Below, one piece after another: positions 1 through 6,805 of a stretch of 11,248 nt of DNA. This stretch comes from an uncultured Prevotella sp. (GTDB lineage Bacteria; Bacteroidota; Bacteroidia; Bacteroidales; Bacteroidaceae): contig URDV01000052.1 in the NCBI GenBank assembly GCA_900546605.1, positions 1 through 11,248 on the forward strand. The letters are read 5' to 3'. Below the pieces are notes generated by a model that saw only the letters and a list, made by a program, of their open reading frames with translations, had not been told where the DNA came from and made no database searches. The number at the start of each line of letters is the position of its first letter. Positions within the stretch are counted from its first letter, which is position 1. A program made the position numbers and the translations under genes.

Positions 1-30
1 TCTTCGTCTGTCCTCGCCACTTTTAACCAA

Positions 31-70
31 AATGAGGAAAGTAACTGATAACCAGTAAACTTTCCTCATT
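31..70 (-). terminator. Hairpin at the 3' end of the FG-GAP-like gene
   Basis: AATGAGGAAAGT (31-42) and ACTTTCCTCATT (59-70) are perfect 12-base inverted repeats. A further 4-bp inner stem (44-47 with 53-56) and a 5-base loop close the structure. The stop codon of the minus-strand gene (68-66) lies inside the arm. Read on the minus strand, the stem is followed only by a short T run (TTTT, then GG), so this is a weak intrinsic terminator at best. It could instead be an RNA-stabilising hairpin or the edge of a repeat cut by the window. Confidence 0.5.
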
Positions 71-470
71 CTTCTCTCAAACACTTTTTATATGTACTTT
101 CATTGCGGAATATAGCTAAGTCGCCAAAATGATCATAGCTATTGTGCTGAAAGCTTGTAAAGGCTGGCCATGGTTCAGCATTTAGCTGAAGCATGCTCCA
201 ATTAAATGGGGACACGCCCACATCATTGGGCATAGCCATCACCATTTCTCCTGAGAGCGAACACCATTGAGGTGATTTGTCTGAGTTATGGTGTACCAAA
301 AAGTATTCCTGTTTACCATCGCCATTCACATCGTAAAAGAAGGTGGGATAGTTGAAAAGTCCATCAAACACATGCTCAAATATGGGAGCTGTTTGAGCTT
401 CTGCCGTTTGTATGCCCCATGGTGGTAGAGCAGCACAAACCATAAACGAAAAGATAGATCTCCACTTCAT
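66..470 (-). CDS. Short secreted FG-GAP/VCBS-like protein, possibly truncated
   Basis: The 134-residue product starts with a clear signal peptide: a basic MKWR, a hydrophobic stretch, and a likely cleavage near AEA-Q at residues 23-26. It is therefore probably exported. Residues 47-55 (DVNGDGKQE) match the DxNxDGxxE calcium loop of FG-GAP/VCBS beta-propeller repeats, and residues 113-121 (DHFGDLAIF) resemble a second, degenerate repeat. Known FG-GAP proteins usually have several repeats and run to hundreds of residues, so one good repeat in 134 residues is short. After the TGA at 68-66 the same frame stays open for 21 codons to the window edge, which would fit a nonsense-truncated gene. The hairpin at 31-70 argues instead for a true end. 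The specific role is unknown. ATG at 470 is the only sensible start because it opens the signal peptide. Confidence 0.6.
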   Translation of the reverse strand: MKWRSIFSFMVCAALPPWGIQTAEAQTAPIFEHVFDGLFNYPTFFYDVNGDGKQEYFLVHHNSDKSPQWCSLSGEMVMAMPNDVGVSPFNWSMLQLNAEPWPAFTSFQHNSYDHFGDLAIFRNESTYKKCLREE

Positions 471-513
471 AAAAACAATATTATGTAGGTTGCTAAAAAA
501 ATATTATCATTTG

Positions 514-521
514 CAAAAATA
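514..521 (-). promoter_or_regulatory. Candidate -7 box for the FG-GAP-like gene
   Basis: On the minus strand this reads TATTTTTG, a full match to the Bacteroidetes -7 consensus TAnnTTTG, placed 44 bases before the ATG at 470. There is no TTTG at the expected -33 spacing, only a T-rich stretch near 538-544, so the call rests on the -7 box and position alone. Confidence 0.35.
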
Positions 522-560
522 GGACATCAAGTGTAATCTTAAAAGGAGTGTAGCACTACT

Positions 561-677
561 ATGAAGCGTTTCATACTCGTTGACGCTTCTTTTTTACGCA
601 TTGACACATCACAAACACCGATATTTGATAGCAAGAGGGTGTTTTTGCAAGGAGAAAAGTTCTGTGATATGACATAG
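561..677 (+). CDS. Possible 38-codon small ORF, unrecognised
   Basis: ATG at 561 opens an uninterrupted 38-codon frame starting MKRFILVDASFLRID and ending KFCDMT before TAG (675-677). A purine tract AAAAGGAG lies at 541-548, about 13 bases before the ATG, farther than an ideal Shine-Dalgarno site, and Bacteroidetes rarely rely on one. The peptide has no signal peptide, membrane segment or motif that I recognise. Its first codons lie inside a hairpin followed by six T residues (563-595), which would be expected to stop transcription through it. Either the ORF is chance, or the hairpin is a leader attenuator. A frame this short is not rare by chance, so confidence is low. Confidence 0.15.
   Translation: MKRFILVDASFLRIDTSQTPIFDSKRVFLQGEKFCDMT
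563..595 (+). terminator. Terminator-like hairpin in the divergent intergenic region
   Basis: GAAGCGT (563-569) pairs with ACGCTTC (583-589) across a 13-base loop and is followed directly by six T residues (590-595). This is the layout of an intrinsic terminator for plus-strand transcription, although the stem is short. No clear gene lies upstream on this strand inside the window, so it would end a small RNA or a leader, or block read-through toward the AraC gene. Confidence 0.4.
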
Positions 678-770
678 GATAACCTATTCTATGCACAATT
701 TACGTATATGCGTTGGGTTATAAGGAGAAAAAGTGTAGCGAATAATACAACAAAAGATAGAGCAAGGCTC

Positions 771-791
771 TAAGTAGGTATTAAAAATTAG
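771..791 (+). repeat. Diverged end copy of the AAGTAGGTATTC palindromic repeat
   Basis: The 21 bases here match the left end of the palindrome at 1998-2018 with one difference (A for C at position 13 of the repeat). Similarity stops after about 22 bases. It lies about 95 bases upstream of the AraC start codon, in the same orientation as the 1998 end and inverted relative to the ends at 2111 and 2151, so the gene is bracketed by inverted ends. Confidence 0.6.
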
Positions 792-818
792 TAGAACTGA
801 AAAAGTTTTCCTAAAAAC

Positions 819-840
819 AAACATTTTTTACCAAATGTTT
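819..840. promoter_or_regulatory. Inverted repeat upstream of the AraC gene, possible operator
   Basis: AAACATTT (819-826) and AAATGTTT (833-840) are perfect 8-base inverted repeats around a 6-base spacer. They end three bases before the -7 box at 844-851 and cover the expected -33 region. That is a plausible place for a regulator, perhaps the AraC-type product itself, although AraC proteins more often bind direct repeats. AT-richness makes chance occurrence possible. Confidence 0.3.
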
Positions 841-843
841 TTG

Positions 844-851
844 TACATTTG
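844..851 (+). promoter_or_regulatory. Candidate -7 box for the AraC-type regulator gene
   Basis: TACATTTG matches the Bacteroidetes TAnnTTTG consensus and lies 35 bases before the ATG at 887, giving an expected 5' leader of about 30 bases. The -33 region is T-rich (824-829) but lacks an exact TTTG. Confidence 0.4.
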
Positions 852-886
852 AGGACATCTAACCTATACTCATAGAAAGACATTAC

Positions 887-1975
887 ATGAATTTAGATAT
901 ACCTTCAAGAATTCGCGACTTTTCATGCGGATTATTTCTTATGTTCCAAATACTCGGAACGTTTGCCCTCTACATCAAAGGACGCCACCATGCGCTGCAA
1001 CGGTCGGCTTTTTACTTCATGCTCTATTTGCTTGGCATCAGCCTTTTGGAGTTTTTCTTGTTCTTCATACATAACTTCATAGGTGAGAACATGGTGCCCA
1101 TGACCGACATGTTGCAAACAACAGTGGTGCCATTGGCCTTAATGCTCCTTTATCGTCTCACACATTCACGTAGTATGCGGTGGTTACCTGCTTTAATCAA
1201 TACTGCACCTTACGTAGCAGCTCTGTTGACCTATGCTATCTGTCCGTCATCCTTCGTCTATAATGGTATACTATTAGTAGCTGTTATCCATTCAATTCTT
1301 ATCATAATTTATGGTGTGTTTGCGGTCAGAGAAGTCAACAAACAGCTTGTTGCTAACTTCTCGTCAGACGATAACCTATCACTTCGCTGGATGCGCTTGT
1401 TTTTGCTTTTCTACGTGGCTCTGGCTATTGTGTGGCTCGTAGCAACCAAGTCTGCATCATTACACGTGGCTGCAGCTTATAATGTGATGTGTTCTATCAT
1501 ATTGGGCTTGTTATGTTACTTTATCTATAGGCAGGAAGAAATGCTTGAGGTTTTACAAGCAACATCGTTGACCAATGTAGTGTCAACCATAGAAGAAAAC
1601 TCCGAAGACTTAGGCACATCCGCCACACCTGCTTGTTCAACACATTACCATTTTGACGAGGTGTTTGAAACAATGTTCAGCGACAAGAAAATTTATCTAA
1701 ATCCCTCGCTCAATATCAACGATTTGGCGCGGGAACTGGGCACAAATCGCACTTATGTATCCAACTACATCAATCAGCAGCTACATACCACCTTTTATGA
1801 GTATGTAAACGATTGGCGCGTGAAACATTCCATCAGTCTGCTCACCTCCACCGACCTTACACTACAAGAGGTGGCCACTCAGTCGGGTTTCAACTCCATT
1901 AGCAGTTTCCGCCGTTATTTTGTTACTAAGATGGGACAGACACCATCAGCCTACAAAAAATCGCTCAAAACATAA
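887..1975 (+). CDS. Seven-helix membrane protein with C-terminal AraC-type HTH
   Basis: The 362-residue protein joins an N-terminal membrane half to a cytoplasmic DNA-binding half. Hydrophobic segments lie near residues 14-30, 41-63, 76-90, 101-118, 126-147, 168-186 and 193-214. A linker (215-255) leads to an AraC/XylS domain with two helix-turn-helix motifs: 275-296 (around INDLARELGTNRTYVSNYI) and 325-346 (around LQEVATQSGFNSISSFRRYF), followed by the family's GQTPSAY (350-356). The HTH half is unambiguous. A membrane-anchored AraC regulator implies that a signal at the membrane controls transcription directly, an architecture common in Prevotella and Bacteroides but with few known ligands. 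The signal and targets cannot be read from this sequence. It is monocistronic, diverges from the FG-GAP-like gene and converges on metH. The start gives a short polar N-terminus before the first helix. Confidence 0.9.
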   Translation: MNLDIPSRIRDFSCGLFLMFQILGTFALYIKGRHHALQRSAFYFMLYLLGISLLEFFLFFIHNFIGENMVPMTDMLQTTVVPLALMLLYRLTHSRSMRWLPALINTAPYVAALLTYAICPSSFVYNGILLVAVIHSILIIIYGVFAVREVNKQLVANFSSDDNLSLRWMRLFLLFYVALAIVWLVATKSASLHVAAAYNVMCSIILGLLCYFIYRQEEMLEVLQATSLTNVVSTIEENSEDLGTSATPACSTHYHFDEVFETMFSDKKIYLNPSLNINDLARELGTNRTYVSNYINQQLHTTFYEYVNDWRVKHSISLLTSTDLTLQEVATQSGFNSISSFRRYFVTKMGQTPSAYKKSLKT

Positions 1976-1997
1976 TAATATGTGACAGGAACATTAC

Positions 1998-2111
1998 TAA
2001 GTAGGTATTCAAAATTAGTTGATATAATCATGTTCAGAATGAGTTGATATGCCAAAGCATATTGGCTATTTTTGAACATGATTGTATCAACTAATTTTGA
2101 ATACCTACTTA
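1998..2111. repeat. 114-bp near-perfect palindrome, MITE-like
   Basis: The outer 39 bases at each side (1998-2036 and 2073-2111) are inverted copies with a single difference, which is a G-U wobble (2025/2084) in plus-strand RNA. The loop holds a second hairpin, ATATGC-CAAA-GCATAT (2047-2062). The ends read TAAGTAGGTATTC. Partial end copies occur at 771-791 and 2131-2151. If the element is taken as 1999-2110, the flanks share a 3-base ACT (1996-1998 and 2111-2113) that could be a target duplication. There is no coding capacity. Size, palindromic form and dispersed ends fit a miniature inverted-repeat element. Alternatively it is a large transcript-end hairpin, as it lies 22 bases after the AraC stop codon. 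Confidence 0.75.
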
Positions 2112-2130
2112 CTAGTAGATTGTAAAGTCT

Positions 2131-2151
2131 AAAATTTTGAATACCTACTTA
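2131..2151 (-). repeat. Second partial end copy of the palindromic repeat
   Basis: Positions 2133-2150 repeat 2093-2110 exactly (18 bases), a direct repeat 40 bases away from the right end of the full palindrome. Only the terminal part is present. It may be the remnant of an older insertion or a partial duplication of the element end. Confidence 0.6.
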
Positions 2152-2163
2152 ATAGAACAATAA

Positions 2164-2203
2164 AGCAGGCAGTAGCCACCGAGTAGTGGCAGAACTACCT
2201 GCT
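2164..2203 (-). terminator. Hairpin terminator between convergent AraC and metH genes
   Basis: AGCAGGCAGT (2164-2173) pairs with ACTACCTGCT (2194-2203) with one mismatch, and GCCAC (2175-2179) continues with GTGGC (2186-2190). The metH stop codon is 24 bases away. Read on the minus strand, the stem is followed by a T-rich tail (TTATTGTTCTATT, 2163-2151), so it should end the metF-metH transcript. The plus-strand tail is less T-rich but could give bidirectional termination for the AraC gene. Confidence 0.65.
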
Positions 2204-2227
2204 GTTGTATCTTTCATAACACAAGCA

Positions 2228-5200
2228 TCAAGACTTGCTAACCATGAAGTATGTGGCATGCGGACTGCTTAAGTAAAGGCCGCAAGTGCTGCTTTGTGGA
2301 TACATGGCCCCATTCTCGGTGAGCGTGATGCCTAATGCTTTAAAGTTAAGCAAACGGCTGACGGGGAAGATGAGTTGCTGGTCAGGCAACGAAGGGTAAC
2401 CTATGGCAGGGCGTATGCCTTGATAAGCCGCCTTTGACAACTTTGCCATTGACAAGTGCTCGTTAGGAGCATATCCCCATAAACGCATGCGTACCTCACG
2501 ATGTAACCATTCGCTTGTGGCTTCAGCCAAGCGGTCGCATACAGACTGTAGCAAGATGGCACGATAGTCATCATTGGTTTGCTTAACGGCTTCTAACTCC
2601 TCAATGAGTGATGGCGAAACAGTAATGGCAAACACACCCACATAGTCCTCATAAGGCCGTGGAGCAACATAGTCGCACAACGACAAACAGGCAGCGCCGG
2701 CATTGGCGGGATGCTTTTGGCGTGGAGTGGGTAGTTCTAAGTCCTTGCCGCCCACAGCACCAGGCAACACAATGCTATTTGCTGTGCCATAGGCAGGATA
2801 AAAGCCCACTTGGGCACGCATAAAGTGGTGATGCTCTAATTCATTTAGCAGCAATTCTGCTTCATGGCGCACATTGTCAGCTTCGGCCGACCCCTTGTGC
2901 ACACGCCATAGGTTATAAAAGTAAGTCCAGTTAATGAAGTGACGTACTTCAGCTATGTCAATGTGTGGAATGTCATGATAGCCTATGAAGGTGGGGTGGG
3001 GGAGAGCCTCCTTGTCCCAGTCAATGAATAATCTGCGTAAAATGTGCTTAGGGTCGTCACAGCCACATGGGCAACCATTCATAGTTACTTGACTCTTAGG
3101 CGTGGTACTGGCTTGTTGTAGTAATTCCTTTGCCCGTTTTTGTACTTCGTGTTTTTTAACGAGTTCTGCTTGTTGCTGCTCGTTTTCGGCAATAATGCGT
3201 TCACGTTCAGGCCCCATAAGTTGCATTGACAAAACAGCATTGATTGAGGCATCTTTAACGTGAAAAACAGGACCTTTATATAAAGGAGCTATTTTAAGTG
3301 CCGTGTGCAAAGGCGAAGTAGTAGCTCCCCCCACCAACAAGGGTACAGTTACTCCAGCCTCGGTTAGTGCGCGTGCCGTGTTACACATCTCATCAAGCGA
3401 GGGCGTAATCAGTCCGCTCAAGGCTATAAAGTCAACCTTGCTCTCAATGGCTTTTTGCACTATTTGTTCAGCAGGAACCATCACACCGAGGTCTATCACT
3501 TCAAAATTGTTGCATCCTAACACCACGGTCACGATGTTCTTGCCTATGTCATGCACATCGCCTTTAACCGTAGCCACTAAGTAGCGTCCGTTGCTCTTAG
3601 TTGAAGCATTTTTAGCACGTTCAAGGTAAGGTTGCAACAGGGCAACAGCCTTTTTCATAGTGCGAGCAGACTTTACCACTTGTGGCAAAAACATTTTGCC
3701 CTCGCCAAACAAGTCGCCTACTTGCTGCATACCTTGCATCAGTGGACCTTCAATGATATCGCCTGGTGCTTCATATTGCTGAAGAGCCTCTTCAAGGTCA
3801 GACTCCAAGAACTCATCATCGCCCATGCGCAAGGCCTCCTTCAATCGGTCAACAAGTGGAATGGTTGTGCGATCAATTTTAGGAGCATCTGCCATCTTGA
3901 GTTGATCCTTTTGTTGCAGCAACTCCTGTGCTTTATCAATAAGTCGTTCGGCAGCATCCTCGCGTCTATAAAGAATTACATCCTCAATGAGCTCAAGCAA
4001 GTCGGTCGGTATGTCGCCATACATAACTTTTGATGCGGGGTTGACAATGCCCATGTCCATGCCCTCGTGCATGCCGTGGTAAAGAAATACTGCGTGCATG
4101 GCTTCACGTAAGTAGTTATTTCCGCGAAAGGCAAATGACAAGTTACTCACACCACCGCTTACATGTGCATGGGGTAAGTTTTGCTTTATCCATGCAGTAG
4201 CACGAATAAAGTCAAGGCCATATGCATCATGCTCCTTCATGCCCGTAGCTACGGTGAGCACATTGGGGTCAAATATGATGTCGTGAGGGTCAACTCCAGC
4301 TTGTTGTGTCAATAGTTGATAGGCGCGATTGCATATTTCAATTTTTCGTTCATAAGTAGTGGCTTGTCCTTGTTCGTCAAAGGCCATTACTACCATAGCA
4401 GCACCATAATGGCGAATGGTGCGAGCGTGGGCTAAGAATTTTTCTTCACCCTCTTTAAGCGAAATGGAATTCACCACGCACTTACCTTGTACACACTTTA
4501 GTGCTGCTTCAATCACGTCAAAGCGCGAAGAGTCAATCATCCAAGGTATGCGTGCCACTTCAGGGTCGCTTGCCATGAGGTTCAGAAAGTGAGTCATTTC
4601 ATGAGCCGCATCAAGCAAGCCATCGTCCATGTTGACATCAATCAAGCTCGCTCCGTCACGCACTTGTTTGCGAGCTATGCCCAAGGCTTCGTCATATTGC
4701 TTTTCGTTGATAAGGCGCAAAAACTTGCGGCTACCTGCCACATTACAACGTTCACCCACGTTCATAAACATACCTTCAGTAGGACTAAAACTTTCAAGTC
4801 CAGCTAACCAATCTACTTTGCCTTGTGTGGGACGTACGCGTCCCACTCTGCCCTGTGCCATTTGGTAGATAGCATTGATATGTTCAGGGGTAGAACCGCA
4901 ACAACCGCCCACAATGTTTACACAGCCATCGTCAATAAAATGCTCAATAGCACGTGCCATCATGTCGGGTGTTTCATTGTAATTACCCTCTTCGTCGGGC
5001 AAACCAGCGTTAGGGTGTGCACTGATGTAGTAAGGTGCTTTGTCAGCCAACACGCGCAAGTAGGGACGCATATCTTCAGCTCCAAAAGAGCAGTTCAGCC
5101 CCACACTCAAAATGTCCTCGTCATGTTGCACTGAGGCTAAAAAGGCATCTAATGTTTGCCCCGATAGCGTACGTCCTGAAGCGTCAGCAATGGTTACGCT

Positions 5201-5836
5201 GAGCATAATAGGTGTGCGACGTCCTGTGCGTTGCTTAACATGACGAGCAGCCATTAGGGCAGCCTTGGTGTTGAGCGTGTCAAAAATGGTTTCGAATAAG
5301 AACAAATCAACTTTCTCTTCGCTCAACACCATCATTTGCTCTTCATAAGCCTCGCACAACTGATCAAAGGTAAGAGCACGATAAGCAGGATTCTCTACAT
5401 CGGGCGACATGGAGAGTGTGCGGTTCGTAGGGCCTATTGATGCTGCCACAAAACGTGGCTTTTGCGGAGTAAGTTGCGTCATGCGCTCAGCCTCTTGACG
5501 CGCAATGCGAGCTGAGGCACGATTCATTTGCACCACATAGTCCTCGCAGTTATAGTCTGCTTGCGAAATGCGCTGTGCGCTAAATGTGTTAGCAGTTATG
5601 ATGTCGGCACCCGCCTCTAAGTACTGACGCTGAATTTGTCGCAACACTTCGGGCTGTGTCAGTGCAATGACATCGTTATTTCCCTTAATCTTAACGGGCC
5701 AATTTTTAAACAACTCACCACGAAAGTCATCCTCACTCAAACCATATTTTTGAATCATGGTACCCATAGCACCATCAAGAATGAGTATGCGCTCTGAAAG
5801 CAAGTTGCTGAAGTATTCAAAGTTCGTTTCAACCAT
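2228..5836 (-). CDS. metH: Cobalamin-dependent methionine synthase MetH
   Basis: This cytoplasmic enzyme moves the methyl group of 5-methyl-tetrahydrofolate via cobalamin to homocysteine, giving methionine and tetrahydrofolate. The 1202 residues carry all four MetH modules in order. The homocysteine domain spans about 10-325, with zinc ligands C249 and C312-C313 (GGCCGSTPEH). The folate domain spans about 355-620 and begins MNVGERCNVAGSRKF. The cobalamin domain spans about 655-890, with the DxHxxG motif D760-H762-G765 (lower ligand H762) and S813. The S-adenosylmethionine reactivation domain spans about 935-1202, with RPAIGYP at 1142-1148. Compared with E. coli MetH (1227 residues, recalled) the protein stops soon after ATYFMV, lacking roughly 35 C-terminal residues. 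A linker segment, CPCGCDD (922-928), is cysteine-rich. It starts 18 bases after metF, so co-transcription is likely. No cobalamin riboswitch was seen. Confidence 0.98.
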   Translation of the reverse strand: MVETNFEYFSNLLSERILILDGAMGTMIQKYGLSEDDFRGELFKNWPVKIKGNNDVIALTQPEVLRQIQRQYLEAGADIITANTFSAQRISQADYNCEDYVVQMNRASARIARQEAERMTQLTPQKPRFVAASIGPTNRTLSMSPDVENPAYRALTFDQLCEAYEEQMMVLSEEKVDLFLFETIFDTLNTKAALMAARHVKQRTGRRTPIMLSVTIADASGRTLSGQTLDAFLASVQHDEDILSVGLNCSFGAEDMRPYLRVLADKAPYYISAHPNAGLPDEEGNYNETPDMMARAIEHFIDDGCVNIVGGCCGSTPEHINAIYQMAQGRVGRVRPTQGKVDWLAGLESFSPTEGMFMNVGERCNVAGSRKFLRLINEKQYDEALGIARKQVRDGASLIDVNMDDGLLDAAHEMTHFLNLMASDPEVARIPWMIDSSRFDVIEAALKCVQGKCVVNSISLKEGEEKFLAHARTIRHYGAAMVVMAFDEQGQATTYERKIEICNRAYQLLTQQAGVDPHDIIFDPNVLTVATGMKEHDAYGLDFIRATAWIKQNLPHAHVSGGVSNLSFAFRGNNYLREAMHAVFLYHGMHEGMDMGIVNPASKVMYGDIPTDLLELIEDVILYRREDAAERLIDKAQELLQQKDQLKMADAPKIDRTTIPLVDRLKEALRMGDDEFLESDLEEALQQYEAPGDIIEGPLMQGMQQVGDLFGEGKMFLPQVVKSARTMKKAVALLQPYLERAKNASTKSNGRYLVATVKGDVHDIGKNIVTVVLGCNNFEVIDLGVMVPAEQIVQKAIESKVDFIALSGLITPSLDEMCNTARALTEAGVTVPLLVGGATTSPLHTALKIAPLYKGPVFHVKDASINAVLSMQLMGPERERIIAENEQQQAELVKKHEVQKRAKELLQQASTTPKSQVTMNGCPCGCDDPKHILRRLFIDWDKEALPHPTFIGYHDIPHIDIAEVRHFINWTYFYNLWRVHKGSAEADNVRHEAELLLNELEHHHFMRAQVGFYPAYGTANSIVLPGAVGGKDLELPTPRQKHPANAGAACLSLCDYVAPRPYEDYVGVFAITVSPSLIEELEAVKQTNDDYRAILLQSVCDRLAEATSEWLHREVRMRLWGYAPNEHLSMAKLSKAAYQGIRPAIGYPSLPDQQLIFPVSRLLNFKALGITLTENGAMYPQSSTCGLYLSSPHATYFMVSKS

Positions 5837-5854
5837 AAAGTTGCACGTGTGTGT

Positions 5855-6775
5855 TTAGAATGTCTGTTTAACAATGGCCTCAGTTGAGTAAGCCGCATTC
5901 ATGGTGTAAAAGTGAACTACTGGCACTTGAGCCTCTTTAAGTTCGCGCACCTGCTGTATGCCCCATTCAATGCCAAGTGCCTTCACATCATCATTATTTT
6001 TGCATTTTACAAATTCTTTGGCCAACTCTTGTGGAAAGTCAATGTGGAAGGTGCGTGGCAACATGGTGCAATGATTCAATGTGGTAAGGGGCTTTAGCCC
6101 AGGAATGACAGGCACATTAATACCCTCTTGGCGTAGGCGGTCAACAAATGCAAAATACTTGCTGTTGTCAAAGAACATCTGTGTAACAATGTGGTCGGCA
6201 CCTGCAGCCACTTTAGCTTTAAGGTGTTCTATGTCAATTTCCAAGTTCATGGCTTCGTCATGCTTTTCGGGGTAGCCTGCTACTCCATATTTAAAGGGGG
6301 TAGTGGGAGCCACCGTGTTAAGTCCACCCAGGAGCTTTCCTTGGTTAAAGTCGTTCACTTGGTGGCAAAGTTCAATGGCATGGCTATGTCCGCCTGGAGT
6401 GGGAATAAAGCGATTATCCTCTTTAGCGCGGTCGCCACGTAGCAACAGCAAGTCGGTAATGCCAAGATAAGAAAGGTCAATCAGTTCACTTTCGATTTCG
6501 GCTGCGGTAAATCCACTACAAATGATGTGAGGTATGGTGCGCACGCCATATCGTTCTTTTACTGCAGCTGCAATGGCCACCGTGCCAGGACGATTGCATA
6601 CCTTTAACTTTTGAAACATGCCACCACTCGTTTCACTATAAATAGTTTCAGAGCGATGTGTGGTAATGTTAATGCTAGTAGGAGCATAAGCCATGAGTGA
6701 GTCTATGGTACGATAAATGCTCTCCATGCCTTTGCCACGCAAGGGAGGCAATATTTCGAATGAGAATGCTGTCAT
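5855..6775 (-). CDS. metF: 5,10-methylenetetrahydrofolate reductase MetF
   Basis: This cytoplasmic flavoprotein reduces 5,10-methylene- to 5-methyl-tetrahydrofolate, the methyl donor for the MetH encoded 18 bases downstream. Its 306 residues are close to the single-domain bacterial MetF length (about 300). Family signatures are FSFEILPP at 4-11 with the catalytic-type Glu at 7, INITTHRSE at 35-43, LRGD at 112-115 (the flavin-region Asp is D115), GVAGYPEKH at 164-172, TQMFFD at 198-203, PGLKPL at 225-230 and a C-terminal HFYTMN at 288-293. The start puts FSFE almost at the N-terminus, while related proteins I recall have about ten residues before it. The frame upstream has no other ATG close by, so this start is kept. 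It follows the glucosaminidase gene by 30 bases and is probably in the same transcript. Confidence 0.97.
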   Translation of the reverse strand: MTAFSFEILPPLRGKGMESIYRTIDSLMAYAPTSINITTHRSETIYSETSGGMFQKLKVCNRPGTVAIAAAVKERYGVRTIPHIICSGFTAAEIESELIDLSYLGITDLLLLRGDRAKEDNRFIPTPGGHSHAIELCHQVNDFNQGKLLGGLNTVAPTTPFKYGVAGYPEKHDEAMNLEIDIEHLKAKVAAGADHIVTQMFFDNSKYFAFVDRLRQEGINVPVIPGLKPLTTLNHCTMLPRTFHIDFPQELAKEFVKCKNNDDVKALGIEWGIQQVRELKEAQVPVVHFYTMNAAYSTEAIVKQTF

Positions 6776-6805
6776 TGTGTTGGGTCGCGATTCAGTGTAA
6801 TGTTT

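Larger units (their letters stand above)
471..886. other. Divergent intergenic region between the FG-GAP-like gene and the AraC gene
   Basis: This 416-base stretch has no convincing long gene. It holds a minus-strand -7 box (514-521), a possible 38-codon ORF (561-677) overlapping a terminator-like hairpin (563-595), three AAGGAG-type purine tracts (543-547, 649-654, 722-727), a 6-bp hairpin TAGAGC/GCTCTA (758-772), one diverged end copy of a palindromic repeat (771-791), and an inverted repeat plus -7 box just before the AraC gene (819-851). No tRNA or recognisable riboswitch was seen. Confidence 0.6.

Noticed and set aside
541..734. Three AAGGAG-type tracts as Shine-Dalgarno sites of hidden genes
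   Set aside because: Only the first is followed by an ATG frame of any length, and Bacteroidetes make little use of such sites. The others lead to immediate stops or no start codon.
3632..5134. Several plus-strand open frames opposite metH (for example 3632-4033 and 4823-5134)
   Set aside because: They lie antisense to a fully conserved enzyme, have no recognisable domains and follow the metH codon pattern. They are shadows of the real gene.
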